From contig JAKTNV010000005.1 of the NCBI GenBank assembly GCA_022747635.1, positions 46,338,013 through 46,402,012 on the forward strand: a DNA stretch of 64,000 nucleotides, read 5' to 3'. Positions 33,090 to 46,114 of the stretch are shown one piece after another. This DNA is from Hetaerina americana (Eukaryota; Arthropoda; Insecta; Odonata; Calopterygidae). The notes below the pieces were generated by a model. It was not told the DNA's origin. It made no database searches and saw only the letters and a list, made by a program, of their open reading frames with translations. The position numbers were made by a program, and so were the translations under genes. How positions within the stretch are numbered: the first letter of the stretch is position 1; each line of letters begins with the position of its first letter.

Positions 33090-33770
33090 CCTTTATTGTT
33101 TGGTTATTGTCTATTACCTACGAGTCCTTGTCAGCAACAGCTGTCTTCACTAATCCACTACTCATAATGCAGCCAAAATTTGGACACTATTTCATCATTT
33201 ACATGACATTTAGATTTTAAATGAAAATAAGATTGTGCCTATATCTCCTTCAAAGATTGAAGGCTAATGAAATTCCCTTTACATGTGAATTGATAATATA
33301 CTGATAACAATCAGTTTGAACTAGAAAGACAAACGTTTAGATGATGCAAAAAATAATGCATCGCCTAAGTTAAACTAAATAGTTCAAAACTTATTCATCT
33401 CATAAATTGGATTCTGGAATGATCAAAATGAATGCAAACTAACTTAACGAAGTATAATCAAACATGGAATCAAATTTAAATCTTTGTCTAACCATTATGT
33501 TCATCTAGCATTACATTAATGAATTCAGATCGCAAAATAAGAATTCAAAGGAGTTTAAGCAGAGTCTCAATAGTTACTCAAAGAAACTCCGTATGTATTC
33601 TCCTTCCTTTTCCTACTATTTATCTTTCGCGACATTTTAAGCAACCCACTCTCTCAACACGCAAAACATCACTTTTATTTGGGAATCTCCGTGTAAAAAC
33701 AAGGAAAATGAAGACAAGTTCGTTGGTGGAAGGAAATAGAATAACAGTTGAGGTTTAGAAATTATTCTGT
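33090..33770. other. AT-rich sequence, no feature seen
   Basis: Nothing recognisable. Confidence 0.5.
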
Positions 33771-33774
33771 GAGG

Positions 33775-34320
33775 AGCGAAGTTGCAGGGAGAGTGACAAG
33801 GGAAATAAAGCGAACGTAAAGGAAATAAGAGTAGAAAGAAGATCGGGTTTCTCTCTTGGTTTCCACCCATCCCCATGTGCGCCGTGCGCTAGTGTATGTG
33901 TGCGTATCAAGCGGAAGGGAAGATTCGAGGAGTAAGTAAGAAGAGGGGGAGAAGGAAAATCAAAATGGAAAGAGGTCGTGTCCCCCCCGCGCCACCCTTG
34001 TCCCTTTACGGGCGCAGAATGGCAGGTGACAGGCGGTTGATGAAGGAGTGTTTCGACTTAATGAAAAAATAAAACGAAAAAAAATGGCGCTTTGGTCCCC
34101 ATCCCGTGCTTGCGAAGGCACTGAGAATGAAATGGGAGGAGGGAAGAAAAAAATGAATGAGGGAGGCAGAGAAAGATTGATGCTTCTTCTTCCATACTGG
34201 CAGAAAAGGGAAAAACCGTCGGCAAGACGCGCGGGAGTGAGGAAGGTGGTGGGGAAAATTGAGAGATCGATTACACTTGGGTCGAGCGATCCCCTTTCTC
34301 GTTCATGGGAAGGTTGAGTT
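33775..34320. other. Purine-rich block
   Basis: The plus strand is G/A-rich with ggaagaaaaaaatgaatgag-type stretches. The 130-codon minus frame and the 89-codon plus frame are compositional. Confidence 0.55.
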
Positions 34321-34324
34321 CTGA

Positions 34325-37300
34325 ACAGGTAAATGGAACTATGGTATATCACAGTCGCTTGGAAACATTTTAATTGAGTCTAAAAAGGCAATACTTTAAG
34401 TGCGGGTATAGGAAGACACGTGCAAAACGATGGCGAGTGCTCATCACTTCAATTCAGGAAAAAAGATAGTATTAACAATATGAAAATGTAGAATATTCTA
34501 TCGAAGGTGGGTCCATATCCCAGTGTTCACAAAAAAATGGAAATCTATGGCCCCTAACTGTGAATATGTGCGCAAAATTCAGGTTTATGCTATAGTGCCC
34601 CTTACCAAATACATGAAACACCACAGGCACATAGACAACCACTTTTAGAATAAGTCATTCCAACCGAGGCATCAAATCATCAAAAAGAGAAAAAAAGGTC
34701 ACTCTTAAATTGCAAATTATTAAACGCAAAATATAATTTACCAATTGGTGCATGTTACAAAAAACCTCATTTCATTATTTGACTGATCCTTGAAATATTT
34801 GTATAGCTCTCAATATAGTGCTGATCTGCAATTTGGCACCATTGACCGATTTATACGTAAATTTTCAAGTTATATCTCACTCCGTAGACTCGGTAAACAT
34901 GCATTCAAATCCTCTTTGCAAAATGGATGAAGGAATTATTGATACACCTAAACGACTGTGGAATAGTTCTTAAAATTTCCTTCTACCCTACTTGGGTGTA
35001 CGTGAAAGATTTACTTTCACAGCATCACATACGACTGAGGGAACATTTCAAATGGGAAATGATATCCTTATACCTCTTTGTTCCGCTTGAGTGAAAGGAT
35101 GAAAGGGATCACGGTGCTCTGTCATTAATTGGTTTTGGTTCCTCTGTTTAAAGAAACTCTGAAGGCAGAAGTGCAATGGGAAAATCCAAAGAAAATCAAT
35201 GCAAGATGAAGATGATAGATAGGCGTCTAATGCTAATAGGGGCCGTCTAAATCCTCTCCCTTTAAATCGCTACTCTCTACTCCATTCATTGCTAAAGTCA
35301 ACACTGATGGGTATATGCTCGATCACCTATTCAAGAAATGAAGCAAATTTCCTGAGAAAATTGCCATGCCATGAAGATATGCGACGGATTCAGGACATCC
35401 AGATAAATGGCGTCACCTAGAAGATTTTCTTGAAATAAAATGCTACGGAAACGATCTTAAAGTCTTAACTGATGACTATAATCAAAATATGAAGTTGATT
35501 AAAGTTAAAAATAATCTATAACAATAGTCAAATGCATTGAGCATTCACAATTATGATGATGTGAAATGGTTTTTTTTATGTGGCAAAGCATTACATTTTG
35601 CATGCTCAAAATACTTAAAATTCTTAATTTAATAATTCTGAAATTTAATTACACCTTTGAAAAGATTGGCCTAATGTTCTTAGTATTATTTATAACCTCA
35701 AATTAAGGTTGTCTCATACTAATACCTCTTCGCGACTTGCTATAAAATCATTCATTTCCTGAGGAAGGTTTTATAGCGATAAGGTTTCTCTAATAATCCA
35801 ATATAAACAAAGGTTTTCCTACTAGAATGAATAATAGACGCAATCACTATTTTAGCCAATTGTAATTTGTAACTTGTAAAGTTCATCTAAAAATTGGCGG
35901 AAAAGAAAAGAACATCGTTATCATCAACACAAGGCCATTTCATCTGAGCTACAATTAAAGTCCATTATCACTGGGAAGCAAACGTTATCAAATAACGCCG
36001 CATCATAATTCATTACCAGTGTTTTATATTAGCATTATGCAAAAAACCACGGTTTCTCCCAAGCATTTACTGTTTCATCCACTATTCTGATACGCTGAAC
36101 GATGCGAAGGGTAAGTTTTAATTAACATGAGAAACATTCGAGTTGCCGAAGGAAATCAGATCATTTTTTGCGGAATAATACGGCGTTGGTCTTTTAAAAC
36201 TTCATTCTCCCACAATAATGTTCTAGTGCTAATAAAAATGGCGTTGAAATAGCAATTAGACTAGAGAGTAATTATCTCTTATTTTTCCTTATTAGCAAGG
36301 GATCTTGAGAAAATAACAAAATGAACAAGATATTAAAACAGAAACAAAATCTAGACAGAAATAGGCAACGATACAATCACCCTGGGATATTTTATGAATC
36401 TATATAACGGCTCATGTTTTACCCAGAAATTTATATAATCACGTTCAGATATCAATACCTAGATAATCAAGGGTCACCAGGTCATTATTTTTTGCGCTCC
36501 TGATGTTCATAAATTCAAAAAATTTAATGAACATTAAAACACGAAAATATTTTTTCAATTTCTAAAGTAACTATTTGAAAAAGAACTGATCAGATGAACC
36601 GGGTCGGGTTACCTTCACGCAAGCGGAGAATGGAAGTAAACGATGCATATGGCGAATACTTCATGAGCACGGGTATTTTTCCCAACCGTGAATATGACTT
36701 TTGAAAACATGTCATTGAGCGCAATCAAAATAAGCAACATGCCATTATAAATGTTAACATTTGGCCCTCTTAATTAAACTAATTTAATAATTATAGTTAT
36801 TTGGTATGGAAATCGTCCTCATCATCCTTGACTGCGAGGGTAAAAAATGAATAGATAATAACTTGGAGGTTCTTCTTCTTCCGGTTTTGTATTTCCACGA
36901 CACGTCATTTATTCAACAATCATCAGGAAAGAGAACTAAAGATAAGCAAAAAGACCATGTAAAAAAAGAACTCCTAGATGAACATTAGATTCTATCACCT
37001 CATGAACAAAATTCCATAAGCTTCTATGCCAATCGTCAACAGTTTTCAATAACGTGCTTTGAAGAGGATTTGGGCGGTGGACCTTTACAATGAGAAGCAG
37101 TGGTGTATCATGTTGAAAAAGATGGACACATACAAAGTTAGAAATATAAGTGATATTATAGATTAATATCCCCTTCTTTGAAATAGAATTTAATATGCAC
37201 ATACATATTCTTAATTGCCATAGTTTAAAGCTCTTTTAACGTAGGTACGCATATGATGATCTGAAACCATGAAACTTTTTAAATCCATGCATGCGAAAAT

Positions 37301-37355
37301 ATTTCACTGAAGTGAGCTCAGTTCACAATTGCAGTTTTTTTGTCAAGGTACATTA
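34325..37355. other. AT-rich stretch, no feature seen
   Basis: An 88-codon minus frame at 37202-36936 has normal composition but no motif I recognise. The rest shows nothing. Confidence 0.45.
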
Positions 37356-37360
37356 GTGTA

Positions 37361-38581
37361 CAGGGTGGGCCGCCAAAATTGGAACAAATCAGGAAAAATT
37401 AAACAATATTCAATGTTTGCATGATCATAAGCAAAAAATGTATTCAATGTTTCCTCCACTTGCTTCAATGGTAGCCTCCATACTCGGTCTGAAGTATCCG
37501 CAGGCCCGTTTTAACAAGCCACGGTCATTATCGGAGAATGTCATTTCAATAATATCTCTCAACAACACAACTTTTGGGTGTCTGGACATGGTAACCCTTA
37601 CGACCACGCACCTCACATTGTAGTCCAACGGATTTAAACGTTAGCTGTTGGGAGGCCAGAATTATTTGGACCAAAACATATTGACGCTGTCTGACAACCA
37701 GTTTTGCACCAAATGACTCGTATGGGCTGGTGCACTGTTCTGTTGTGAATCATATGGTGCCCTAGATGACACAGTTTCCATCCACGGCTTCACTGCATTT
37801 GTCAGAATATGCAAATAAACTTCTATGTTGATATTTTCCTCTTTGTTGAAGAAATACGGTGGCATGACACCCTCGCTAGACACAACTCCTATCACGTAGA
37901 CATCCGCTCAAAATTTCGTTATGGAAACAACAGGGACATCTTCAGGGTCATGGGCGAGCCAGTGGACGTTCCTACAATTGCTTTTGGCATCCACAGTAAA
38001 CCGTTTTTCGACAAAAAAAATCTGATTCGTTCAACAGCATTGTTTCTTAAGGAACACAAAAGCAGGTTGCAACGTTCAACTCGCTTTGACCTAGCCCTTT
38101 TGGAAAGCATATGTCTTATTGTAATGGTGTAAGACTTGTAGAGGAGGTCCTCCTCGACAATTCGACGCATGGTCTTTCCCCTCACACCGACAACCGACGA
38201 CAAATTTCGGATCGATTGCCCTGGATCCTAAAAAATGGGCGTCCTGGCAACGCGCTCCTACGAGTGAGTTCTCCTCACCGATATTGCAAAACTGTTATCA
38301 TACTTTTCCAAATCAATACGTTGCGACGAGATCATATACTGTCAATTTCGGGTACCCGAAGAATCGAATAACTTCTGTCGCCAAGCGACCCACGCGTACA
38401 CTTTCAAAAATCGCGGCTCTTCGGTAATACACCGCACTTGTTCTCAGCATTGCGACCGTTTTGAGGTTATGATTGTCCAGCACAGTAAGCTTATTTTTGC
38501 GTCAATAGCGACTTCTACATGTGGTATAAAATGGTGGCAATCACAAATTAATTTTTTTCCGGATTTCGGCGCCGCATCCTG
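37361..38581 (-). mobile_element. maT-like (D37D) Tc1/mariner element, full length but inactive
   Basis: The element is 1221 bp between TA dinucleotides (37359-37360 and 38582-38583). Its ends, cagggtgggccgcc and the complement of the right end, caggatgcggcgcc, form imperfect TIRs of about 25 bp. The transposase gene runs on the minus strand across nearly the whole element. The D2-D3 distance, counted through two in-frame stops, is 37 residues, which is diagnostic of the maT group rather than mariner (34). Several stops, a frameshift at a poly-T run and changed catalytic residues show it is long dead. Confidence 0.88.
37425..38203 (-). pseudogene. maT-like transposase pseudogene
   Basis: Three open pieces lie in order. 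38203-37919 (MSSVVGVRGKTMRRIVEEDL ... RCNLLLCSLRNNA) is the second helix-turn-helix and the run-up to the first catalytic Asp; a frameshift at a T-run near 38010-38020 destroys the (S)DEK motif. 37895-37662 (GVMPPYFFNKEENINIEVYL ... QQNSAPAHTSHLVQNWL) is the second catalytic block, with Asp changed to Asn in QQ-N-SAPAH. After stops at the places of Glu and Asp, the frame reads RLNPLDYNV, then SRHPKVVLLRDIIEMTF, and a C-terminal ACGYFRPSMEATIEASGG (37628-37425). Cut-and-paste function is lost. Confidence 0.88.
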
Positions 38582-38584
38582 TAC

Positions 38585-40735
38585 TTCGGTGATGCTGTCT
38601 TAGTTGGACATAAAATAAAATGAGTGTAGAGCGGACTATGGCAAAAGTAAGTTAAAATACAGCAGACATATCTTAATGAAAATAAAGAAACGAAGAAACA
38701 GCATCTCAAATCACGATCCCGAGTGAGATTATTTGAAAACTAAGAGCCTTACATGATACATCATTTAGAATCAGTCAGAAATGTCATCACAATGTAACAA
38801 TTTCAAATTGTAAAAACCATTCGCCTTGGCCGAGATTTTTAGTTCATTGTTAGTATTTGGTTATCCAAAGTTTTCAAATTGGGGGATTACCTTTTAGTCA
38901 TTGTTTCCATTTGTTTGAAAAATAAATTATTCCAAACCTAGCTCCTACTGTTCATTCCATGTTTGTTGAATCAGCTATGATCATAAAATTATTATACATT
39001 TAGAGTTGTTAAACTCATGGTTATAATGAGTAACACCTTCTGGCATGATTATAATTTTGCAGCACTAACATAATTGTGTAGTTAATACGGCGAAGTAAAC
39101 TGTTCATCATTGCCATGTATTTTCCCCAAGGGCTTTTTGATCTGTGGTTCACAAATCATAAGAGTATTGGAAAATTGTCGACTACTTTACAAAATAAAAT
39201 AAACACCGCGTCCAATAAGTTTGTTTTTATTCATAGGGTACTTAAATTTCGGTTTCCAACATTCATTTGACATCAGCGGGTATGAAAATTGAAGAAGAAA
39301 ACCAGAAATACTTTTTATGTTAATGCTACTTCCTCCTCTACTAATGAGAAAATAATACAATGTAACGCTTAAAATCGGGGTGTTCTTGCATAAACACATG
39401 CTAGTGAAAAAATGTCAAGGGATTTCATAGACTCACGAAGTATTTCTATAAAAATCAAATTAAATGAATAAAACCTACTGGTTGATCAATGTATTTTATA
39501 AAAAAATCAGTATTGCATGATAATTCGATTTTTTAATACATGTGACATCATCAATTGTCAGTATTAAAAAAGAAGGTTTTGATTGATTCGAAAAACAAGT
39601 ATGTTTTCTAAAAAAATATTTTCATGAAAACTTTTACCCATCTAATTTAATTCATGAGCTTGATTAAAATACATGAAATTATAAATGCGTACCACATCAA
39701 TTTGGTTTTCATGGAGAAACACTCTCCCTTGTGAAAAGGCCAATACGACTCATGTTTCACAAATGCCCAAATATTAAAACCGTTTCTTCATTAAATGAGT
39801 CAATTCTCTTCTCCCGATTCTGATTACACTAATAAGCAAACTGGAATCGAAAATCTTCAGCTCCACCACTAGGTCCTTCGAATCCTCATCTTATCTACAC
39901 TTTTTCAGAAACATATTGAATTTAAAATATTAATTATTAAGGAGTTCGTATAGTAGAGGGATACTAAAAATAGAAAATGGAAAATAATCCCTGAAAAAAA
40001 CGCTCAAATGGAACCAATTTGATAATGCCACAAATTGTCCTCACTTTTTAAAACTTTCACTGAGTCGAAAGATAAAAGAGATAATTTTAATTTGAATAAA
40101 GCTATGACAAATTACTTCTGAAACTGGCTCTAACTGAGGCAGTTGACGCCGCAAAGCAAAAGCATTTAGAACCACAATAAAATTTTATTGTTTAAACAAG
40201 CGCAAACTAATTTTTAAGCAATATATATATTTTATAAACGGGGATATACATTACTGTCTCTATTAAGCTCTTCACTAAAATATTAAAAGCTTACTCATAG
40301 AAAAAATTGCTCCCACGTGCGAATTAATTTTGAAATGAATATACATTAGAACTCTTACCCCAATCTGCTAAATAACAAGGGAAAAATATCTCTCAGGAGA
40401 AACTATGACCAAACGCGCTCAAACATTTATTGAATTCAGTACGTGGACCAGCGTAATCATTACTGATGCAAAGTTCTCTGCGGTAATGTCATATCGAGCT
40501 CATCCGATCTCCAACTTAATCTGAACTTTGGTGATGAAAAATTGTTCAAGAACTTTATGAATTCTTTTGATGGCCATTGGAGCGATACTGAAGTAAGCCA
40601 GAACGCAAAAGGAAGCGAAATACGTACAGAAAGACGGCGACTGACGGAGAAACGATGAAGATGCTCAAAAAGATTTCCTTTTGAAGTGATATGAGGGCGC
40701 GAAGTGCACCCGGTAGCAAAAGCGGCAAAGATGAT
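38585..40735. other. AT-rich stretch, no feature seen
   Basis: Very AT-rich. Nothing recognisable. Confidence 0.5.
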
Positions 40736-40737
40736 AC

Positions 40738-41425
40738 AACTCCCCCAGCTACCAGCTAATCCACCCTGTTACACCGTCCCCAACCCTTAGTCCCCGTTAC
40801 TTGGCTCACCTGCTTCTCTCGTCCAACCCCCCAGACCCATCAGCAAGACGAAACCTCACCCTCTCTCTTTGACCTACCCCCCTCTCAATCCCCACCTACC
40901 AAACGTCAAGCACACACGCCACACTCACGCACACATGCACGTCGTCTCTCGCATTCACCCCTGACACCCGCCCGCCCACCAGCCCCCCTCACTCCCCCGA
41001 GCCCCGCACGCCCAACCACCCATCCACCCACCCGACTCCCTCCGCCACGCCACCTCATTTCCCATGATGCAACCCGCTGGCTATTTGGACTGCAGCATCC
41101 TGGGGATCTCATATCCGGAGGTCGGTGGGATGGGGCGAGGTCAGAGGGTAATGGGAGGCGTAAGGGGGTGGAGGGGTTTGGATTGGCAGTGCGAGGGCGG
41201 GAGAGGAAGACGTTCAAAAGATGGGGGGAGGGAGGGGGCAGGAAAAGAGGTGAGTCTCCTCTTCCTATGCAAGCAGGCGGAAGAAGAAAACACGACGGCA
41301 GCGGTCATGAAAGGGGGCGAGGGTTAGGGGTTGAGAGGGAGGCGGCGGCGGCGGTGGTGGCAAGTGAAAAGGATAAGACGGACATGGGAGGGGCAAAATT
41401 ATACTGCAGAGAAGGGTAAAAACCC
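40738..41425. other. Pyrimidine-to-purine polarity-switch block
   Basis: The plus strand is strongly C-rich at about 40738-41055 (cccacc, ccgcccgccc) and strongly G-rich at about 41100-41400, switching within about 50 bp around 41075. It is the sharpest skew switch in the window. The frames (103 codons minus, 87 and 83 plus) are low-complexity. Confidence 0.65.
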
Positions 41426-41429
41426 GACC

Positions 41430-44400
41430 ATTTCGAGAGGAAGAACAGCGGGAGTGGACTCGCTAGGAAGAGGTAATCACGTTAGAGAAAAGAGTATAAC
41501 CCTGGATAGTGTCGTGCCAAGTGTCGAAGAGAAATTCGGTTCTTGCAAATATGCAGATTTGGTGTATTTCTGACAAGTGAAAAGGTTAAGTAAAATGCCA
41601 TGCTCAATAGTCGGACTAACTGAAGAGGTAAGGGTAACATTAAAAATTTCGCACAAATATTCATTTTATAATGAATTTCCCATTTTATTCCCATTTTATA
41701 ATGATATAACCAGGGTCTGTAACTATAACTGAACAGCGAATATTTTAAATAACATTTATGCATTACCGTGGAAAATTAACACCTTACTTTTAAGTCTTTT
41801 TTAGCAATACAAAGAGGGAGAAAAATGAGTTTGTATTACATATCGTATGGATGATTATTAATTAATTTAAAATTAATAAATAAGTTCGGGATGAATGAAT
41901 TAACCCGGTACAATCAAATCACAGGCCACTTAATTCATTAAACAAACCATCTCATAAGGTATTTGCTCTATTTCCGATGCCTTAGAATAGAATAATTGCA
42001 TCTTGGTATTTCTGAGCGTTTTTCCTGTAGGTGGCAGGTTCATGGTTCAATTCTTGGCGATTACGAATTGTAACAACTCAGTTAATTCCAGTGAACAAAA
42101 CATGTAAAAAAATTCAATTAAATACTAGGTATTTCACTGAATTATATCTTATGGGCTAGGACTCAAGGATGTATAGTTAATATAGCTGAATAATATAAAA
42201 TAGAAATGCAATAGTACATATTTTTCAGTAGAGAGAAAATTTTTCGAGTAGAAATACGTAATATTATGCTAGTCAAAACATAAACAGATATTTGAAACAA
42301 TGCATGATACTGAAAAAAGATAACATTGGCTCAATTTTCGGAATGATTCAGTGCCGCCGAAAACGTCCAAAAATGCCAGATTCGAGGTAATACAATGCTA
42401 AGTGATGAATGATGATGAGAGTAGTAGACATTTATCACATGAATAGATGTGGCCGTGAGTGTCATTTAGATATATGATGATAGATTTAGGTAGACAGGTA
42501 ATAAGACGAGACAATGTATGGCAATTCACACCTGCTTACGCTGAAATCTGATATCAGGGTTGCTCACAGTCACAACGTGGGCCAGAATTAAGACAGCCTG
42601 CAGTGATATTCACATAATACTCAAATCGGATGGAGTACCCACTTTAAAATCCTACTCAGGAACTTCACTATTTAAAAAATTAAAAGTTCAAGTCACTTAC
42701 CGTTCGCCAGGATTCCATTCTGAAGATGGGTATTATATGTGCCATGGCTAGAGGTCCTTTAAATCAAATAAATAATTTTTAATAGTTTATAAAAAAATAA
42801 TTAATCCAAATTTAAATGCAGCAAATTAATTTCACCATCAGATAATATCAAACACAGTTCTAGAATTCAGATTTTACATTGTCGATAGTAAAAATCCATA
42901 CCAAAGAACAATTTTAGAACGAAAAGCATTGTCCCAATAAAACAGCATACAACATCATTATGAAATTTTGGCATCGACCAAGGAATGTTCACCTCAGAGA
43001 GCATGTAAAATTGTCGCTACGTGGACAGTTAAAATTTAAAATAAAGAACATTACCTCTTGTGCACTTTTTAAGTACCAAAGCAATCTTTTTAAGCATAAT
43101 TGCTAAGCTTGCTAAGAATAGGGGCTCAAATGAAGATGATGTCATTTTTCTTGTCTTGTAACACTGTGACACACTATCACATTTTCAATATATATTAATA
43201 CAATGTAACTCATTTCAAATTCACTGTACGGTGCTCTAAAAACCACTGCAAAATCTTTATTCGCGGATAAAATGATAGTTATAAGACTATAATTCTTCGT
43301 AAACGCAAAAAAAGTAAAATTTGTACCATAAAATGATTCCTCCAAAAATATTTTGTCAAAAAGTATTCTATATGGATGCAAATTTTCAACCATCTATTAT
43401 GACAAAAGTAAAGTTTAACTTAAATTAAAGGTAGCACTTTCGTCTAAAAATTATTGATGAAGAAATAAACTCAATAAAACGGCAATTTTGACGTGAAATG
43501 TTATGCGTTGAAGAGTAAATAAGAGGGAAACGTAATACAGAGCACATATAATAGGAGAACATGAAGCTAGTGGAATGGAGATGATTGGGTATTAAGCCTG
43601 AGTGGTCGGAGCCTTTCAAGGGACACGGGCAATGAAAGGGGAGTCGAGATGGGCGTTAGACCGAAATCCAAAAAGCCATTACCCTCTACGTTCGGCGATA
43701 CATTAGCTTCCCTCCTACCTGTTCACTAAAACGACGTGGAATTACCGGTTTCTAATTACTTAGCTGTCCGTCGATGGAGGAGAGCCAAATTGAATTAAAT
43801 GCGTAGGAGAGGTATAAATTCAAGTGATACAATACAAAAAAAATTAGTAGTTTATCCGGGCGCAATACTTACGCTAGTGACGCTTTAACTGATTGCTATT
43901 GATTCAGCAGGACAATGTTAAATTAATGCAAACGAATCTGAAATATTTAATTTTAACCAAGTAATTTTCTTTTGACCCATTTAGTTGCCGGATAACGCAT
44001 TCACAGGTTAGACCGAAAAAGCAGCGTTAATTCTTTAAAAGATTTTGTGCAGTGTTTCAAACGCATTTTCATCTATCCGTCGTGCAAATGACCTAAGTAT
44101 CTAACAACCATGTTAACATATTTCGACAATCCTCTGGATTTAGAAATTCAAAGAATAATTACCCGCGTACTATGATCATGATGGTGAATTATTGAAAATT
44201 GAAGTTCGTGAAATCATTAATCGAACTTTAGAAAGTGATAAATTCATCACAATAATCCAGATTTAATCAGGCAAACTAAAAATTAGAATCAAGCCCTCAT
44301 AATTAATTCAGCCACCCCATATTTCTTAAGGTGGGATGACAGCTAAATAATTTAAATAAATAGCATTGATGAGTAAAACGATATTCTTGAAATATTAGCA

Positions 44401-44925
44401 GCAGTCTTCATTGCAAAAATATTCATATTTATAGGGAAGGACCATGAGCTCCAGCAGAGTTGCATGCATAAGGGTACATCCAGAAGAGGAGACACGGTAA
44501 AAAGTTTCTTCCTGGATTATTTTTATATAACATTACCATCACCTATGATATTAATTGAGTTATAAGCAGCTTTCTTTTAGCACACGAATTCCAAATCCAA
44601 AAGAATCCAAGTTTATCAGAGTAGATTTGTCAATAATGCCACTTATTTCATAGACCAGGGGTAGCATGGACGTCTTTATACACTTCCCTTGTGGCGCCAA
44701 GAGGAAGGCCTGTGAGGTGCCAATAATAATTTTAGCCTATTCCTACTATCAATGCTAAAAATCAAATCAAATAAAGATTAGAATCAAGATGAATGTCACA
44801 GTGATTATATTATGACGCAAAACAAGAAGCGAGAACGGAGCGTATGCATAGCATAAATTAAACTGAGCCGTGGGTTTGAGACTAGATATAAGAGAATGAG
44901 AGATGCAAAGGGAACTGATACTCAC
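41430..44925. other. AT-rich stretch, no feature seen
   Basis: An isolated B-box-like ggttcaattc at 42053-42062 has no A box nearby. Nothing else. Confidence 0.45.
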
Positions 44926-44929
44926 TAGT

Positions 44930-45200
44930 AATAGGGGTGGGATGGAAAGAAGAGATAGGAAGAAGGGAGAAGCGAGTGGGATATACGTGACACTAAAGGG
45001 TAGGGGGGAGAGGGGTTAAGAAGGGGGCGAAGCGGGTGATTTCGACGCGTGGCGGACCGTATGAAAAAAAACCCAGCCTCCACATTTCCAATTGGCCTCT
45101 TTATCCGCTTCGTCACAGGGCAGTGTTAGCAAAAGGAAGAGATAGGGAAAATAGGGTAGAGTAGGGACTGAAGAGAAGGGGAAAAGAGACCGCGCGCCTG
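44930..45200. other. Purine-rich block
   Basis: A short block, G/A-rich on the plus strand at 44930-45040 and again 45120-45190. Confidence 0.55.
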
Positions 45201-45901
45201 GCTCTTTTATGTTTTTGAGTACATGCAGAAGTCATAAATGGGGCCCGGAAAGTGATCCGATGGATACCACACTACAACCAGCTTCATAAAACGAAAAAGT
45301 AGCAAAGCAAGATCAATGATCCATGCCAAATCGATCTTCCCGTGAGCAGTCCAATGAGTTACTCATCGAGTTACCCGATGTCACGCTCAGTCGACATCAT
45401 GGTGGTCACGAAGATTACTTAAAAATTAATGCATAGATTCTAGATGGTAATGGTACTTAGGGAAATGAAATTTGATGCAAGTAAAGGTTGCTAAGTATAG
45501 AGAATACCAACAAACCCTGTTAGCCAAAAGAGAATAAGATATTTCTGCTTTATGATCTTGTGGGACTACCCATACAAAAGGTTCCTCTGCGTATATGTTA
45601 TCCGATAAAAGCTCCTAAAGTTTAATTTGTTCCGGAAGGCAACACCATACGCTATTTTTCCTATAGCAGGGAAAACAAGAACTTAAAAAAGCATGAAAGT
45701 GCATTCTTAACAATTGGCAATGACTTTAATGACTTAAATTAGATTTGACACGTCATGAGCACTAAAAAATTATGTGAATCGTCATTCCGTCCTGGGAAAC
45801 TTCAAAGTACTTATGCTATTTCTATATACGTGCGTACCATAGTATAAATGAACTAACTGCCATTTTTACGCATATTATGCACATAAATTAGAAAAACAAA
45901 C

Positions 45902-46112
45902 ATTTTAGGCGTATTAATTAAAAATAGCAATTTTCCACAAAAATAAAATTTAATGCGACCGGTTTCAATGTTACTACATCATCATCAGGTGATGTAGTAA
46001 CATTGAAACCGGTCGCATTAAATTTTATTTTTGTGGAAAATTGCTATTTTTAATTAATCATGATATTCCACCATATCACGCCTGAAACGTCTCTTTTTAT
46101 TTTAGGCGTATT
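45902..46112 (-). mobile_element. Foldback insertion, probably a Penelope-like element end, with 69-bp perfect palindrome
   Basis: Arms of exactly 69 bp (45913-45981 and 45990-46058) are perfect inverted copies around the 8-base loop tcatcagg. Beyond the right arm lie about 40 bp of unique sequence ending in t-rich ctcttttt. A 14-bp direct repeat, attttaggcgtatt, lies at 45902-45915 and 46099-46112, consistent with a target-site duplication of retroelement length. On the minus strand, across the loop and left arm, the hammerhead-like order ctgatga, helix, gaaa, ccggtc is present. Penelope-like elements are known to carry hammerhead motifs in their terminal repeats and to insert with inverted partial copies. 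That link is inference. A twin-primed LINE fragment is the alternative. Confidence 0.6.
45955..45992 (-). ncRNA. Hammerhead-ribozyme-like motif in the palindrome
   Basis: The minus strand reads CTGATGA (45988-45982), T, a G-U pair plus atgt-agta-acat as helix II, GAAA (45966-45963), then the self-complementary ccgg and the triplet GTC (45959-45957). There is one extra U between the core and helix II, as in the motif at 54613. Helix III is only the palindrome ccgg, so a fold would need two molecules. Helix I has only one pair because the 5' flank is the palindromic copy. Confidence 0.4.
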
Positions 46113-46114
46113 TT

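Noticed and set aside
42045..42065. B-box-like ggttcaattc
   Set aside because: No A box at the right distance and no tRNA fold.
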